From Pirellulales bacterium (GTDB taxonomy: Bacteria; Planctomycetota; Planctomycetia; Pirellulales; JAICIG01): a stretch of 40,294 nt of DNA. Shown one piece after another: positions 39,108 to 40,294 of the stretch (positions within the stretch are counted from its first letter, which is position 1; every line of letters starts with the position of its first letter). Both the position numbers and the translations under genes were made by a program. Under the pieces are notes generated by a model. That model saw only the letters and a program-made list of their open reading frames with translations, searched no databases and was not told the origin of the DNA. Location of the stretch: positions 1-40,294 of the forward strand of contig JAICLL010000041.1 of assembly GCA_025927475.1 (NCBI GenBank), written 5' to 3'.

Positions 39108-40241
39108 ATGCTCGCCCTTCGCTCACTCGCGCTTGCCTTCCGTTTGCTGTTCGCTTTACCGCTCTTCGCCGCGCCACCCGACGCAGCCCCGGCCAACAAC
39201 CATCAGCGGCTGCTCGAATATCTTGACGACGACGGCCGAACCCGGCCCGTTGCCAACCGCGGAGATTGGCAACGGCGGCGAGCGCAAATCATCGCCGGCA
39301 TGGAAGCCGCCATGGGGCCGCTGCCAAAGCGAGACGCTGATCTGCCGCTCGATCCGCAGATCGAAGAAGCCAAAGAAGAAGAAGGCTACACGCGGCTGAA
39401 GATGACCATCGCCGTCGCGAATCCGCCCGGCAAGGCTGAGCAAGCGGCGGATGACGACAACCAGCACCAAGACCGTTTGCCGCTCTATCTACTGCTGCCC
39501 AAGCGGCCAGCGGGCCAGCGGTTGCCCGCCATGCTCGCGTTGCACCAGACCGTCGCCATCGGCAAAGACGAACCGGTGGGCTTGGGCAATCGCGTGAATC
39601 TGAAGTATGGACAAGAGCTGGCCCGCCGCGGCTACGTGGTGGCCGCCCCCGATTATCCTTCGTTCGGCGAATATCCTTACGACTTTAAGAAAAGCGGCTA
39701 CGCCTCGGGCACGATGAAAGGCATCGTCAACCACATGCGCGCGGTCGATCTGTTGGTCAGCCGCCCGGAGGTCGATGCCGAGCGAATCGGCGTGATCGGG
39801 CATTCGCTGGGCGGGCACAACTCGATGTTCGTCGGCGTCTTCGACCAACGCCTGAAAGTGGTTGTTTCAAGTTGCGGCTGGACGCCGTTTCACGATTATT
39901 ATGGCGGCAAGATCGCCGGCTGGACCAGCGACCGCTATATGCCGCGACTGCGCGACGTCTATCAACTCAATCCCGACCGCGTGCCGTTCGACTTTTATGA
40001 GGTGGTCGCGGCCTTGGCGCCCCGCGCTTTCTTCTCCAACTCGCCGCTCAACGATGCCAATTTCGATGTCGTTGGCGTCAGAAAGGCGATTGCCGCCGTC
40101 CAGCCCGTGTATGCGTTGTTCGGCGCAGCCGACCGGTTACAGGTCCGCTATCCCGACAGCGCCCACGACTTTCCGCCTGAAGTGCGGGAAGAGGCGTATC
40201 GGTTCATTGACGAAGTGCTGCGGGAAAAGAGTGAAAAGTAG
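39108..40241 (+). CDS. Secreted alpha/beta hydrolase
   Basis: 377 aa. A signal peptide covers about residues 1-24 (FRLLFALPLFAAPP). The hydrolase fold carries the nucleophile elbow GHSLGG at 231-236 (Ser233), an oxyanion stretch near LALHQTVAIG at 143-152, an Asp-containing strand VYALFGAADRLQV at about 336-348 and the likely catalytic His in SAHDFPPEV at about 353-361. It resembles dienelactone hydrolase-like and acetyl xylan esterase-like proteins, which in this phylum often act on plant or algal polysaccharides. The N-terminal 125 residues contain a helical region (RAQIIAGMEAAMGPLP) seen in such secreted members. ATG 39108 is chosen at the signal peptide. The substrate is not known. The gene ends 53 bp before the window edge. 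Confidence 0.88.
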   Translation: MLALRSLALAFRLLFALPLFAAPPDAAPANNHQRLLEYLDDDGRTRPVANRGDWQRRRAQIIAGMEAAMGPLPKRDADLPLDPQIEEAKEEEGYTRLKMTIAVANPPGKAEQAADDDNQHQDRLPLYLLLPKRPAGQRLPAMLALHQTVAIGKDEPVGLGNRVNLKYGQELARRGYVVAAPDYPSFGEYPYDFKKSGYASGTMKGIVNHMRAVDLLVSRPEVDAERIGVIGHSLGGHNSMFVGVFDQRLKVVVSSCGWTPFHDYYGGKIAGWTSDRYMPRLRDVYQLNPDRVPFDFYEVVAALAPRAFFSNSPLNDANFDVVGVRKAIAAVQPVYALFGAADRLQVRYPDSAHDFPPEVREEAYRFIDEVLREKSEK

Positions 40242-40294
40242 GGTGGGGGGGGCGCCGCGCCGCGGCCCCACCGCCCCCAGAAACCAGAAAGAAA

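Overview
The window is high-GC DNA that looks like part of the chromosome of a member of the Planctomycetota, probably of the Pirellulales type. This is inferred from gene content, not from a marker gene. The grounds are a DUF1501 / DUF1549-DUF1553 / heme-c-WD40 locus, an arylsulfatase with HEAT repeats, a serine/threonine kinase with one membrane helix, a surface protein with the planctomycete 'FERLE-RR' N-terminal motif, the squalene genes hpnCDE, and many short palindromic intergenic repeats. I found no rRNA, tRNA, CRISPR array, transposase or phage gene.

Positions 1-8930 (+) hold a Tad (tight adherence, Flp pilus) assembly region: a TadE-like pseudopilin, a one-helix protein of unknown function, CpaB, a CpaF/TadA ATPase with an FHA domain in front and a GYF_2-like domain behind, TadB, TadC, and a zinc-ribbon membrane protein. 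A VapBC-type toxin-antitoxin pair lies between cpaB and cpaF. The pilin, prepilin peptidase, secretin and TadZ are not in the window. Positions 8931-9444 show no gene.

Positions 9445-18603 (-) hold a damaged Calx-beta surface protein (one frameshift, one in-frame TGA, a second frameshift and a probable internal deletion), a secreted WD40 protein, a membrane serine/threonine kinase, and an orphan FAD-binding subunit of a molybdenum hydroxylase. A 107-bp relic of a Calx-beta repeat sits between the kinase and the WD40 gene.

Positions 18683-22970 are an isoprenoid block. hpnC, hpnD and hpnE (-) are linked by two ATGA overlaps and make squalene from farnesyl diphosphate. ispH (+), for the last step of the MEP pathway, is divergent across a gap of about 75 bp.

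Positions 23338-27024 (+) carry the sulfatase and an Old Yellow Enzyme-type flavin oxidoreductase. Positions 27067-35340 (-) are a four-gene planctomycete locus, in transcription order DUF1501, PPC-domain protein, DUF1549/DUF1553 cytochrome-like protein, and heme-c/WD40 protein. Two of its gaps are filled with repeat elements. Positions 35742-40241 hold a D-2-hydroxyacid dehydrogenase (-), then on the + strand a small secreted Gly-rich protein, a TPR lipoprotein that could be TadD-like, and a secreted alpha/beta hydrolase.

No clearly new defence or metabolic system is visible. The least ordinary things are the FHA-CpaF-GYF fusion with its uncharacterised partners, the decaying surface-protein gene, the repeat families that abut start codons, and the orphan molybdenum-hydroxylase subunit behind hpnE.
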